Origin: Hydractinia symbiolongicarpus
Lineage: Eukaryota; Cnidaria; Hydrozoa; Anthoathecata; Hydractiniidae
Assembly: GCF_029227915.1 (NCBI RefSeq)
Contig: NC_079876.1
Span: forward strand, 33,215,828-33,279,827
Length of the DNA: 64,000 bases
Reading direction: 5' to 3'
The first letter of the stretch is position 1. Each line of letters starts with the position of its first letter. The position numbers and the translations under genes were made by a program. Positions 23,601 to 36,837 of the stretch are shown here, piece by piece. Below the pieces are notes generated by a model. It ran no database searches and had not been told where the DNA came from. It saw only the letters and a list, made by a program, of their open reading frames with translations.

Positions 23601-25060
23601 GGAGTAAACTCATTTCCCGAACGATTTTACAAATTATTTTTTTCACCACTAAAACGCATGAGACTTGTAGTTTTCAAAAATGTTTTCATTTTTGATGAGA
23701 CGCTGAATAAAAGAAGTTTAATTGCCGGCAAACGAAAACCTGCGATTAGCCGTAAATCCCTGACTTGGCCCGTATAGTCAAAAGTATACAAAGAAAGTAC
23801 CCGGGGTGTAAACTCAATTCCCGAACGATTTTTTAAATTATTATTTCACCACTAAAGCCCATGAGACTTGTAGTATTTAAAAATATTTTCATTTTTGATG
23901 AGACGCTGAATAAAAGAAGTTTAATCGCCGGCAAACGAAAACCCGCGACTTCCCGTAAATCCCGGACTCGGCCCGTATAGTCAAAAGTATACAAAGAAAG
24001 TACCCAGGGAGTAAACTCATTTCCGAACGATTTTATAAATTATTTTTTCACCACTAAAACGCATGAAACTTGTAGTTTTCAAAAATGTTTTCATTTTTGA
24101 TGAGACGCTGAATAAAAGAAGTTTAATCGCCGGCAAACGAAAACCTGCGATTTCCCGTAAATCCCGGACTCGGCCCGTATAGTCAAAAGTATACAAAGAA
24201 AGCACCCAGGGAGTAAACTCATTTCCCAAACGATTATTTAAATTATTATTTCACCACAAAAGCCCATGAGACTTGTAGTTTTTAAAAATGTTTTAATTTT
24301 TGATGAGACGCTGAATAAAAGAAGTTTAATCGCCGGCAAACGAAAACCCGCGATTTCCCGTAAATCCCGGGCTTGGCCCGTATAGTCGAATATATACAAA
24401 GAAAGTACCCTGTGAGTAAACTCATTTCCAAAACGATTTTTTAAATTATTTTTTCACCACTAAAACGCATGAGACTTGTAGTTTTCAAAAATGTTTTCAT
24501 TTTTGATGAGACGCTGAATAAAAGAAGTTTAATCGCGGGCAAACGAAAACCTGCGATTTCCAGTAAATCCCGGACTCGGCCTGTATAGTCAAAAGTATAC
24601 AAAGAAAGTACCCAGGATGTAAACTCATTTTCCGAACGATTTTTTAAATTATTATTTCACCACTAAAGCCCATGAGACTTGTAGTATTTAAAAATATTTT
24701 CATTTTTGATGAGACGGTGAATAAAAGAAGTTTAATCGCCGGCAAACGAAAACCCGCGACTTCCCGTAAATCCCGGACTCGGCCCGTATAGTCAAAAGTA
24801 TACAAAGAAAGTACCCAGGGAGTAAACTCATTTCCCGAACGATTTTATAAATTATTTTTTCACCACTAAAACGCATGAGACATGTAGTTTTCAAAAATGT
24901 TTTCATTTTTGATGAGACGCTAAATAAAAGAAGTTTAATCGCCGGCTAACGAAAACCTGCGATTTTCCGTAAATCCCGGATTCGGCCCGTATAGTCAAAA
25001 GTATACAAAGAAAGTACCCGGGGTGTAAACTCATTTCCCAAACGAGTTTTTTAATTATTA
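23600..25060 (+). repeat. Satellite monomers linking two duplicated blocks
   Basis: Only satellite is present. It includes the gcgattagccg monomer near 23743, a tttcccaaacgattattt monomer near 24230, a Z-type gcgggc monomer near 24535, and at about 24944 the rare gccggctaacg monomer that also occurs near 60037 and 61255. Sequence from about 24.90 to 25.24 kb closely resembles 61.21-61.56 kb. Confidence 0.8.
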
Positions 25061-28040
25061 TTTCACCACTAAATCCCATGAGACTTGTAGTTTTCAAAAA
25101 TGTTTTCATTTTTGATGACACGCCTAATAAAAGAGGTTTCATCGCCGGCAAACGAAATCCCGCGATTTCCCGTAAATCCCGAGCTTGGCCCGTATAGTCG
25201 AATGTATACAAAGAAAGTACCCAGGGAGTAAACTCATTTCCCGAACGATTTTTTAAATTTTTTTCTCACCACTAAAACGAATGAGACTTGTAGTTTTCAA
25301 AATTGTTTTCATTTTTGATGAGACGCTTAATGAAAGAGGTTTAATCGGCGGCAAACGAAAACCCGCGATTTCCCGTAAATCCCGGGCTTGGCCCGTATAG
25401 TCGAATGTATACAAAGAAAGTACCCTGTGAGTAAACTCATTTCCCGAACGATTTTTTAATTTATTTTTTCACCACTAAAACGCATGAGACTTGTAGTTTT
25501 CAAAAATGTTTTCATTTTTGATGAGACGCTGAATAAAAGAAGTTTAATCGCCGGCAAACGAAAACCTGCGATTTTCCGTAAATCCCGGATTCGGCCCGTA
25601 TAGTCAAAAGCATACAAAGATAGTACCCAGGGAGTAAACTCATTTCCCGAACGATTTTTTAATTTATTTTTTCACCACTAAAGCCCATGAGACTTGTAGT
25701 ATTTAAAAATATTTTCATTTTTGATGAGACGCTGAATAAAAGAAGTTTAATCGCCGGCAAACGAAAACCCGCGACTTCCCATAAATCCCGGACTCGCCCC
25801 GTTTAGTCAAAAGTATACAAAGAAAGTACCCAGGGAGTAAACTCATTTCCCGAACGATTTTACAAACTATATTTTCACCACTAAAACGCATGAGACTTGT
25901 AGTTTTCAAAAATGTTTTCATTTTTGATGAGACGCTGAATAAAAGAAGTTTAATTGCCGGCAAACGAAAACCTGCGATTAGCCGTAAATCCCGGACTTGG
26001 CCCGTATAGTCAAAAGTATACAAAGAAAGTACCCGGGGTGTAAACTCATTTCCCGAACGATTTTTTAATTTATTATTTCACCACTAAAGCCCATGAGACT
26101 TGTAGTATTTAAAAATATTTTCATTTTTGATGAGACGCTGAATAAAAGAAGTTTAATCGCCGGCAAACGAAAACCCGCGACTTCCCGTAAATCCCGGACT
26201 CGGCCCGTATAGTCAAAAGTATACAAAGAAAGTACCCAGGGAGTAAACTCATTTCCGAACGATTTTATAAATTATTTTTTCACCACTAAAACGCATGAGA
26301 CTTGTAGTTTTCAAAAATGTTTTCATTTTTGATGAGACGCAGAATAAAAGAAGTTTAATCGCCGGCAAACGAAAACCTGCGATTTCCCGTAAATCCCGGA
26401 CTCGGCCCGTATAGTCAAAAGTATACAAAGAAAGCACCCAGGGAGTAAACTCATTTCCCAAACGATTATTTAAATTATTATTTCACCACTAAAGCCCATG
26501 AGACTTGTAGTTTTTAAAAATGTTTTCATTTTTGATGAGACGCTTAATGAAAGTGGTTTAATCGCCGGCAAACGAAAACCCGTGATTTCCCGTAAATCCC
26601 GGGCTTGGCCCGTATAGTCGAATGTATACAAAGAAAGTACCCAGTGAGTAAACTCATTTCCCGAACGAATTTTTAAATTATTTTTTCACCACTAAAACGC
26701 ATGAGACTTGTAGTTTTCAAAAATGTTTTTATTTTTGATGAGACGCTGAATAAAAGAAGTTCAATCGCCGGCAAACGAAAACCTGCCATTTCCCGTAAAC
26801 CCCGGACTCGGCCCGCATAGTCAAAAGTATACAAAGAAAGTACCCAGGGAGTAAACTCATTTCCGAACGATTTTTTAAATTATTTTTTCACCACTAAAAC
26901 GCATGAGACTTGTAGTTTTCAAAAATGTTTTCATTTTTGATGAGACGCTGAATAAAAGAAGTTTAATCGCGGGCAAACGAAAACCTGCGATTTCCAGTAA
27001 ATCCCGGACTCGGCCATTGTAGTCAAAAGTATACAAAGAAAGTACCCAGGATGTAAACTCATTTCCCGAACGATTTTTTAAATTATTATTTCACCACTAA
27101 AGCCAATGAGACTTGTAGTATTTAAAAATATTTTCATTTTTGATGAGACGCTGAATAAAAGAAGTTTAATCGCCGGCAAACGAAAACCTGCAATTTCCCG
27201 TAAATCCCGGACTCGGCCCTTATAGTCAAAAGTATACAAAGAAAGTACCCGGGGTGTAAACTCATTTGCCGAACGATTATTTAAATTATTATTTCATCAC
27301 TAAATCCCATGAGACTTGTAGTTTTCAAAAATGTTTTCATTTTTGATGACACGCTTAATAAAAGAGGTTTCATCGCCGGCAAACGAAATCCCGCGATTTC
27401 CCGTAAATGCCGGGCTTGGCCCGTATAGTCGAATGTATACAAAGAAAGTACCCAGGGAGTAAACTCATTTCCCGAACGATTTTTTACATTTTTTTCTCAC
27501 CACTAAAACGAATGAGACTTGTAGTTTTCAAAAATGTTTTCATTTTTGATGAGACGCTTAATGAAAGAGGTTTAATCGCCGGCAAACGAAAATCCGCGAT
27601 TTCCCGTAAATCCCGGGCTTGGCCCGTATAGTCGAATGTATACAAAGAAAGTACCCTGTGAGAAAACTCATTTCCCGAACGATTTTTTAATTTATTTTTT
27701 CACCACTAAAACGCATGAGACTTGTAGTTTTCAAAAATGTTTTCATTTTTGATGAGACGCTGAATAAAAGAAGTTTAATCGCCGGCAAACGAAAACCTGC
27801 GATTTTCCGTAAATCCCGGATTCGGCCCGTATAGTCAAAAGCATGCAAAGATAGTACCCAGGGAGTAAACTCATTTCCCGAACGATTTTTTAATTTATTT
27901 TTTCACCACTAAAACGCATGAGACTTGTAGTTTTCAAAAATGTTTTCATTTTTGATGAGACGCTGAATAAAAGAAGTTTAATTGCCGGCAAACGAAAACC
28001 TGCGATTTTCCGTAAATCCCGGTTTCGGCCCGTATAGTCA
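25060..28040 (+). repeat. ~14.5-monomer block related to 30.95-34.1 kb
   Basis: The order of variants matches 30.95-33.0 kb at an offset of 5,884 bp. Examples are cacgcctaataaaag near 25118, aaattgttttc near 25290, cataaatcccggactcgccccg near 25779, acaaactatatttt near 25863, cgcagaataaaag near 26338, cccgtgattt near 26579 and ggccattgtag near 27013. Beyond about 27.17 kb the offset becomes 6,086 bp, because the downstream copy has one extra monomer. The rare gcatgcaaagatag word lies at 27841. Confidence 0.8.
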
Positions 28041-28955
28041 AAAGTATACAAAGAAAGTACCCAGGGAGTAAACTAATTTCCCAAACGATTTTTTAAATTA
28101 TTATTTCACCACTAAAGCCCATGAGACTTGTAGTTTTTAAAAATGTTTTCATTTTTGATGAGACGCTGAATAAAAGAAGTTTAATCGCCGGCAAACGAAA
28201 ACCAGCGATTTCCCGTAAATCCCGGACTCGGCCCGTATAGTCAAAAGTATAAAAGAAAGTACCCAGGGAGTAAACTAATTTCCCAAACGATTTTTTAAAT
28301 TATTATTTCATAACTAAAGCCCATGAGACTTGTAGTTTTTAAAAATGTTTTCATTTTTGATGAGACGCTGAATAAAAGAAGTTTAATCGCCGGCAAACGA
28401 AAGCCCGCGACTTCCCGTAAATCCCGGACTCGGCCCGTATAGTCAAAAGTATACAAAGAAAGTACCCAGGGAGTAAACTAATTTACCGAACGATTTTTTA
28501 ATTTATTTTTTCACCACTAAAACGCATGAGACTTGTAGTTTTCAAAAATGTTTTCATTTTTGATGAGACGCTGAATAAAAGAAGTTTAATCGCCGGCAAA
28601 CGAAAACCTGCGATTTTCCGTAAATCCCGGATTCGCCCCGTATAGTCAAAAGCATACAAAGATAGTACCCAGGGAGTAAACTCATTTCCCGAACGATTTT
28701 TTAATTTATTTTTTCACCACTAAAACGCATGAGACTTGTAGTTTTCAAAAATGTTTTCATTTTTGATGAGACGCTGAATAAAAGAAGTTTAATCGCCGGC
28801 AAACGAAAACCTGCGATTTTCCGTAAATCCCGGATTCGGCCCGTATAGTCAAAAGTATACAAAGAAAGTACCCAGGGAGTAAACTAATTTCCCAAACGAT
28901 TTTTCAAATTATTATTTCACCACTAAAGCCCATGAGACTTGTAGTTCTTAAAAAT
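28040..28955 (+). repeat. Block shared with 40.6-41.1 kb
   Basis: Markers are aaactaatttcccaaacg, the shortened agtataaaagaaag (gtataaaag at 28247) and atttcataactaaagc near 28305. The same series occurs at 40.6-40.9 kb (gtataaaag at 40825), an offset of 12,578 bp. That equals the offset of the gcatgc words at 27841 and 40419, so 27.4-28.4 kb and 39.9-41.0 kb are one continuous duplicated tract. Confidence 0.75.
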
Positions 28956-30344
28956 GTTTTCATTTTTGATGAGACGGTGAATAAAAGAAGTTTAATCGCC
29001 GGCAAACGAAAACCCGCGACTTCCCGTAAATCCCGGACTCGGCCCGTATAGTCAAAAGTATACAAAGAAAGTACCCAGGGAGTAAACTCATTTCCCGAAC
29101 GATTTTATAAATTATTTTTTCACCACTAAAACGCATGAGACTTGTAGTTTTCAAAAATGTTTTCATTTTTGATGAGACGCTGAATAAAAGAAGTTTAATT
29201 GCCGGCAAACAAAAACCTGCGATTTCCCGTAAATCCCGGACTCGGCCCGTATAGTCAAAAGTATACAAAGAAAGTACTCAGGGAGTAAACTCATTTCCCG
29301 AACGATTTTATAAATTATTTTTTCACCACTAAAACGCATGAGACTTGTAGTTTTCAAAAATGTTTTCATTTTTGATGAGACGCTGAATAAAAGAAGTTTA
29401 ATTGCCGGCAAACGAAAACCTGCGATTTCCTGTAAATCCCGGACTCGGCCCGTATAGTCAAAAGTATACAAAGAAAGTACCCGGGGTGTAAACTCATTTC
29501 CCGAACGATTTTTTAAATTATTATTTCACCACTAAATCCCATGAGACTTGTAGTTTTCAAAAATGTTTTCATTTTTGATGACACGCTTAATAAAAGAGGT
29601 TTCATCGCCGGCAAACGAAATCCCGCGATTTCCCGTAAATCCCGGGCTTGGCCCGTATAGTCGAATGTATACAAAGAAAGTACCCAGGGAGTAAACTCAT
29701 TTCCCGAACGATTTTTTAAATTTTTTTTTCACCACTAAAACGAATGAGACTTGTAGTTTTCAAAATTGTTTTCATTTTTGATGAGACGCTTAATGAAACA
29801 GGTTTAATCGGCGGCAAACGAAAACCCGCGATTTCCCGTAAATCCCGGGCTTGGCCCGTATAGTCGAATGTATACAAAGAAAGTACCCTGTGAGTAAACT
29901 CATTTCCCGAACGATTTTTTAATTTATTTTTTCACCACTAAAACGCATGAGACTAGTAGTTTTCAAAAATGTTTTCATTTTTGATGAGACGCTGAATAAA
30001 AGAAGTTTAATCGCCGGCAAACGAAAACCTGCGATTTTCCGTAAATCCCGGATTCGGCCCGTATAGTCAAAAGCATACAAAGATAGTACCCAGGGAGTAA
30101 ACTCATTTCCCGAACGATTTTTTAATTTATTTTTTCACCACTAAAGCCCATGAGACTTGTAGTATTTAAAAATATTTTCATTTTTGATGAGACGCTGAAT
30201 AAAAGAAGTTTAATCGCCGGCAAACGAAAACCCGCGACTTCCCGTAAATCCCGGACTCGGCCCGTATAGTCAAAAGTATACATAGAAAGTACCCAGGGAG
30301 TAAACTCATTTCCGAACGATTTTTTAAATTATTTTTTCACCACT
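28956..30344 (+). repeat. Second copy of the 21.9-23.2 kb block
   Basis: Offset 7,101 bp. It carries gagacggtgaat, the rare gactagtagtt and gcatacaaagatag in the same order as the first copy. Private changes include gaaacaggttt near 29797. It leads directly into the first 12-monomer unit A. Confidence 0.75.
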
Positions 30345-32780
30345 AAAACGCATGAGACTTGTAGTATTCAAAAATGTTTTCATTTTTGATGAGACGCTGA
30401 ATAAAAGAAGTTTAATCGCGGGCAAACGAAAACCTGCGATTTCCAGTAAATCCCGGACTCGGCCCGTATAGTCAAAAGTATACAAAGAAAGTACCCAGGG
30501 TGTAAACTCATTTCCCGAACGATTTTTTAAATTATCATTTCAACACTAAAGCCCATGAGACTTGTAGTATTTAAAAAAATTTTCATTTTTGATGAGACGC
30601 TGAATAAAAGAAGTTTAATCGCCGGCAAACGAAAACACGCGACTTCCCGTAAATCCCGGACTCGGCCCGTATAGTCAAAAGTATACAAAGAAAGTACCCA
30701 GGGAGTAAACTCATTTCCCGAACGATTTTATAAATTATTTTTTCACCACTAAAACGCATGAGACTTGTAGTTTTCAAAAATGTTTTCATTTTTGATGAGA
30801 CGCTGAATAAAAGTAGTTTAATTGCCGGCAAACGAAAACCTGCGATTTCCCGTAAATCCCGGACTCGGCCCGTATAGTCAAAAGTATACAAAAAAAGTAC
30901 CCGGGGTGTAAACTCATTTCCCGAACGATTTTTTAAATTAATTATTTCACCACTAAATCCCATGAGACTTGTAGTTTTCAAAAATGTTTTCATTTTTGAT
31001 GACACGCCTAATAAAAGAGGTTTCATCGCCGGCAAACGAAATCCCGCGATTTCCCGTAAATCCCGGGCTTGGCCCGTATAGTCGAATGTATACAAAGAAA
31101 GTACCCAGGGAGTAAACTCATTTCCCGAACGATTTTTTAAATTTTTTTCTCACCACTAAAACGAATGAGACTTGTAGTTTTCAAAATTGTTTTCATTTTT
31201 GATGAGACGCTTAATGAAAGAGGTTTAATTGGCGGCAAACGAAAACCCGCGATTTCCCGTAAATCCCGGGCTTGGCCCGTATAGTCGAATGTATACAAAG
31301 AAAGTACCCTGTGAGTAAACTCATTTCCCGAACGATTTTTTAATTTATTTTTTCACCACTAAAACGCATGAGACTTGTAGTTTTCAAAAATGTTTTCATT
31401 TTTGATGAGACGCTGAATAAAAGAAGTTTAATCGCCGGCAAACGAAAACCTGCGATTTTCCGTAAATCCCGGATTCGGCCCGTATAGTCAAAATCATACA
31501 AAGATAGTACCCAGGGAGTAAACTCATTTCCCGAACGATTTTTTAATTTATTTTTTCACCACTAAAGCCCATGAGACTTGTAGTATTTAAAAATATTTTC
31601 ATTTTTGATGAGACGCTGAATAAAAGAAGTTTAATCGCGGGCAAACGAAAACCCGCGACTTCCCATAAATCCCGGACTCGCCCCGTTTAGTCAAAAGTAT
31701 ACAAAGAAAGTACCCAGGGAGTAAACTCATTTCCCGAACGATTTTACAAACTATATTTTCACCACTAAAACGCATGAGACTTGTAGTTTTCAAAAATGTT
31801 TTCATTTTTGATGAGACGCTGAATAAAAGAAGTTTAATAGCCGGCAAACGAAAACCTGCGATTAGCCGTAAATCCCGGACTTGGCCCGTATAGTCAAAAG
31901 TATACAAAGAAAGTACCCGGGGTGTAAACTCATTTCCCGAACGATTTTTTAATTTATTATTTCACCACTAAAGCCCATGAGACTTGTAGTATTTAAAAAT
32001 ATTTTCATTTTTGATGAGACGCTGAATAAAAGAAGTTTAATCGCCGGCAAACGAAAACCCGCGACTTCCCGTAAATCCCGGACTCGGCCCGTATAGTCAA
32101 AAGTATACAAAGAAAGTACCCAGGGAGTAAACTCATTTCCGAACGATTTTATAAATTATTTTTTCACCACTAAAACGCATGAGACTTGTAGTTTTCAAAA
32201 ATGTTTTCATTTTTGATGAGACGCAGAATAAAAGAAGTTTAATCGCCGGCAAACGAAAACCTGCGATTTCCCGTAAATCCCGGACTCGGCCCGTATAGTC
32301 AAAAGTATACAAAGAAAGCACCCAGGGAGTAAACTCATTTCCCAAACGATTATTTAAATTATTATTTCACCACTAAAGCCCATGAGACTTGAAGTTTTTA
32401 AAAATGTTTTCATTTTTGATGAGACGCTTAATGAAAGTGGTTTAATCGCCGGCAAACGAAAACCCGTGATTTCCCGTAAATCCCGGGCTTGGCCCGTATA
32501 GTCGAATGTATACAAAGAAAGTACCCAGTGAGTAAACTCATTTCCCGAACGAATTTTTAAATTATTTTTTCACCACTAAAACGCATGAGACTTGTAGTTT
32601 TCAAAAATGTTTTTATTTTTGATGAGACGCTGAATAAAAGAAGTTCAATCGCCGGCAAACGAAAACCTGCCATTTCCCGTAAACCCCGGACTCGGCCCGC
32701 ATAGTCAAAAGTATACAAAGAAAGTACCCAGGGAGTAAACTCATTTCCGAACGATTTTTTAAATTATTTTTTCACCACTA
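30345..32780 (+). repeat. 12-monomer higher-order unit A, copy A1 (~2.44 kb)
   Basis: It starts around the gtagtattcaaaaatg variant (30361). Unit A contains gtatttaaaaaaattttc, gaaaacacgcgac, the 204 bp monomer with taaattaattattt near 30937, gacacgcctaat, aaattgttttc, the odd aaaatcatacaaagatag, cataaatcccggactcgccccgttt, acaaactatatttt, cgcagaataaaag, cccgtgattt, and a Y monomer near 32670. The whole series recurs at +4,057 bp (A2) and +6,492 bp (A3). Boundaries are uncertain within the ~90 bp shared tract before the gtagtattc word. Confidence 0.85.
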
Positions 32781-34401
32781 AAACGCATGAGACTTGTAGT
32801 TTTCAAAAATGTTTTCATTTTTGATGAGACGCTGAATAAAAGAAGTTTAATCGCGGGCAAACGAAAACCTGCGATTTCCAGTAAATCCCGGACTCGGCCA
32901 TTGTAGTCAAAAGTATACAAAGAAAGTACCCAGGATGTAAACTCATTTCCCGAACGATTTTTTAAATTATTATTTCACCACTAAAGCCCATGAGACTTGT
33001 AGTATTTAAAAATATTTTCATTTTTGATGAGACGCTGAATAAAAGAAGTTTAATCGCCGGCAAACGAAAACCCGCGACTTCCCGTAAATCCCGGACTCGG
33101 CCCGTATAGTCAAAAGTATACAAAGAAAGTACCCAGGAAGTAAACTCATTTACCGAACGATTTTATAAATTATTTTTCACCACTAAAACGCATGAGACTT
33201 GTAGTTTTCAAAAATGTTTTCATTTTTGATGAGATGCTGAATAAAAGAAGTTTAATCGCCGGCAAACGAAAACCTGCAATTTCCCGTAAATCCCGGACTC
33301 GGCCCGTATAGTCAAAAGTATACAAAGAAAGTACCCGGGGTGTAAACTCATTTGCCGAACGATTATTTAAATTATTATTTCACCACTAAATCCCATGAGA
33401 CTTGTAGTTTTCAAAAATGTTTTCATTTTTGATGACACGCTTAATAAAAGAGGTTTCATCGCCGGCAAACGAAATCCCGCGATTTCCCGTAAATCCCGGG
33501 CTTGGCCCGTATAGTCGAATGTATACAAAGAAAGTACCCAGGGAGAAAACTCATTTCCCGAACGATTTTTTACATTTTTTTCTCACCACTAAAACGAATG
33601 AGACTTGTAGTTTTCAAAAATGTTTTCATTTTTGATGAGACGCTTAATGAAAGAGGTTTAATCGCCGGCAAACGAAAATCCGCGATTTCCCGTAAATCCC
33701 GGGCTTGGCCCGTATAGTCGAATGTATACAAAGAAAGTACCCTGTGAGAAAACTCATTTCCCGAACGATTTTTTAATTTATTTTTTCACCACTAAAACGC
33801 ATGAGACTTGTAGTTTTCAAAAATGTTTTCATTTTTGATGAGACGCTGAATAAAAGAAGTTTAATCGCCGGCAAACGAAAACCTGCGATTTTCCGTAAAT
33901 CCCGGATTCGGCCCGTATAGTCAAAAGCATGCAAAGATAGTACCCAGGGAGTAAACTCATTTCCCGAACGATTTTTTAATTTATTTTTTCACCACTAAAA
34001 CGCATGAGACTTGTAGTTTTCAAAAATGTTTTCATTTTTGATGAGACGCTGAATAAAAGAAGTTTAATCGCCGGCAAACGAAAACCTGCGATTTTCCGTA
34101 AATCCCGGATTCGGCCCGTATAGTCAAAAGCATACAAAGATAGTACCCAGGGAGTAAACTCATTTCCCGAACGATTTTTTAATTTATTTTTTCACCACTA
34201 AAGCCCATGAGACTTGTAGTATTTAAAAATATTTTCATTTTTGATGAGACGCTGAATAAAAGAAGTTTAATCGCCGGCAAACGAAAACCCGCGACTTCCC
34301 GTAAATCCCGGACTCGGCCCGTATAGTCAAAAGTATACATAGAAAGTACCCAGGGAGTAAACTCATTTCCGAACGATTTTTTAAATTATTTTTTCACCAC
34401 T
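32781..34401 (+). repeat. 8-monomer block B1 between units A1 and A2 (~1.6 kb)
   Basis: It begins with a Z monomer carrying ggccattgtag (near 32897), then aggatgtaaac, ttaccgaacgattttataaattatttttcacc, tgcaatttcccg, ttgccgaacgattattt, gacacgcttaat, ttttacatttttttctc, gaaaatccgcg and gcatgcaaagatag. It closely matches 27.0-28.0 kb, apart from one additional monomer here, and is repeated as B2 at +6,492 bp. It ends in gcatacaaagatag monomers like those before A1. Confidence 0.8.
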
Positions 34402-36837
34402 AAAACGCATGAGACTTGTAGTATTCAAAAATGTTTTCATTTTTGATGAGACGCTGAATAAAAGAAGTTTAATCGCGGGCAAACGAAAACCTGCGATTTC
34501 CAGTAAATCCCGGACTCGGCCCGTATAGTCAAAAGTATACAAAGAAAGTACCCAGGGTGTAAACTCATTTCCCGAACGATTTTTTAAATTATCATTTCAA
34601 CACTAAAGCCCATGAGACTTGTAGTATTTAAAAAAATTTTCATTTTTGATGAGACGCTGAATAAAAGAAGTTTAATCGCCGGCAAACAAAAACACGCGAC
34701 TTCCCGTAAATCCCGGACTCGGCCCGTATAGTCAAAAGTATACAAAGAAAGTACCCAGGGAGTAAACTCATTTCCCGAACGATTTTATAAATTATTTTTT
34801 CACCACTAAAACGCATGAGACTTGTAGTTTTCAAAAATGTTTTCATTTTTGATGAGACGCTGAATAAAAGTAGTTTAATTGCCGGCAAACGAAAACCTGC
34901 GATTTCCCGTAAATCCCGGACTCGGCCCGTATAGTCAAAAGTATACAAAAAAAGTACCCGGGGTGTAAACTCATTTCCCGAACGATTTTTTAAATTAATT
35001 ATTTCACCACTAAATCCCATGAGACTTGTAGTTTTCAAAAATGTTTTCATTTTTGATGACACGCCTAATAAAAGAGGTTTCATCGCCGGCAAACGAAATC
35101 CCGCGATTTCCCGTAAATCCCGGGCTTGGCCCGTATAGTCGAATGTATACAAAGAAAGTACCCAGGGAGTAAACTCATTTCCCGAACGATTTTTTAAATT
35201 TTTTTCTCACCACTAAAACGAATGAGACTTGTAGTTTTCAAAATTGTTTTCATTTTTGATGAGACGCTTAATGAAAGAGGTTTAATTGGCGGCAAACGAA
35301 AACCCGCGATTTCCCGTAAATCCCGGGCTTGGCCCGTATAGTCGAATGTATACAAAGAAAGTACCCTGTGAGTAAACTCATTTCCCGAACGATTTTTTAA
35401 TTTATTTTTTCACCACTAAAACGCATGAGACTTGTAGTTTTCAAAAATGTTTTCATTTTTGATGAGACGCTGAATAAAAGAAGTTTAATCGCCGGCAAAC
35501 GAAAACCTGCGATTTTCCGTAAATCCCGGATTCGGCCCGTATAGTCAAAATCATACAAAGATAGTACCCAGGGAGTAAACTCATTTCCCGAACGATTTTT
35601 TAATTTATTTTTTCACCACTAAAGCCCATGAGACTTGTAGTATTTAAAAATATTTTCATTTTTGATGAGACGCTGAATAAAAGAAGTTTAATCGCGGGCA
35701 AACGAAAACCCGCGACTTCCCATAAATCCCGGACTCGCCCCGTTTAGTCAAAAGTATACAAAGAAAGTACCCAGGGAGTAAACTCATTTCCCGAACGATT
35801 TTACAAACTATATTTTCACCACTAAAACGCATGAGACTTGTAGTTTTCAAAAATGTTTTCATTTTTGATGAGACGCTGAATAAAAGAAGTTTAATAGCCG
35901 GCAAACGAAAACCTGCGATTAGCCGTAAATCCCGGACTTGGCCCGTATAGTCAAAAGTATACAAAGAAAGTACCCGGGGTGTAAACTCATTTCCCGAACG
36001 ATTTTTTAATTTATTATTTCACCACTAAAGCCCATGAGACTTGTAGTATTTAAAAATATTTTCATTTTTGATGAGACGCTGAATAAAAGAAGTTTAATCG
36101 CCGGCAAACGAAAACCCGCGACTTCCCGTAAATCCCGGACTCGGCCCGTATAGTCAAAAGTATACAAAGAAAGTACCCAGGGAGTAAACTCATTTCCGAA
36201 CGATTTTATAAATTATTTTTTCACCACTAAAACGCATGAGACTTGTAGTTTTCAAAAATGTTTTCATTTTTGATGAGACGCAGAATAAAAGAAGTTTAAT
36301 CGCCGGCAAACGAAAACCTGCGATTTCCCGTAAATCCCGGACTCGGCCCGTATAGTCAAAAGTATACAAAGAAAGCACCCAGGGAGTAAACTCATTTCCC
36401 AAACGATTATTTAAATTATTATTTCACCACTAAAGCCCATGAGACTTGAAGTTTTTAAAAATGTTTTCATTTTTGATGAGACGCTTAATGAAAGTGGTTT
36501 AATCGCCGGCAAACGAAAACCCGTGATTTCCCGTAAATCCCGGGCTTGGCCCGTATAGTCGAATGTATACAAAGAAAGTACCCAGTGAGTAAACTCATTT
36601 CCCGAACGAATTTTTAAATTATTTTTTCACCACTAAAACGCATGAGACTTGTAGTTTTCAAAAATGTTTTTATTTTTGATGAGACGCTGAATAAAAGAAG
36701 TTCAATCGCCGGCAAACGAAAACCTGCCATTTCCCGTAAACCCCGGACTCGGCCCGCATAGTCAAAAGTATACAAAGAAAGTACCCAGGGAGTAAACTCA
36801 TTTCCGAACGATTTTTTAAATTATTTTTTCACCACTA
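34402..36837 (+). repeat. 12-monomer higher-order unit A, copy A2
   Basis: This is a near-identical copy of A1 (offset 4,057 bp; gtagtattc at 34418). One private change is a CpG-to-CpA substitution, aaacaaaaacacgcg near 34686, where A1 and A3 have aaacgaaaacacgcg. A3 follows directly. The A2/A3 junction lies between about 36.77 and 36.855 kb, where both parental sequences are identical. Confidence 0.85.
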
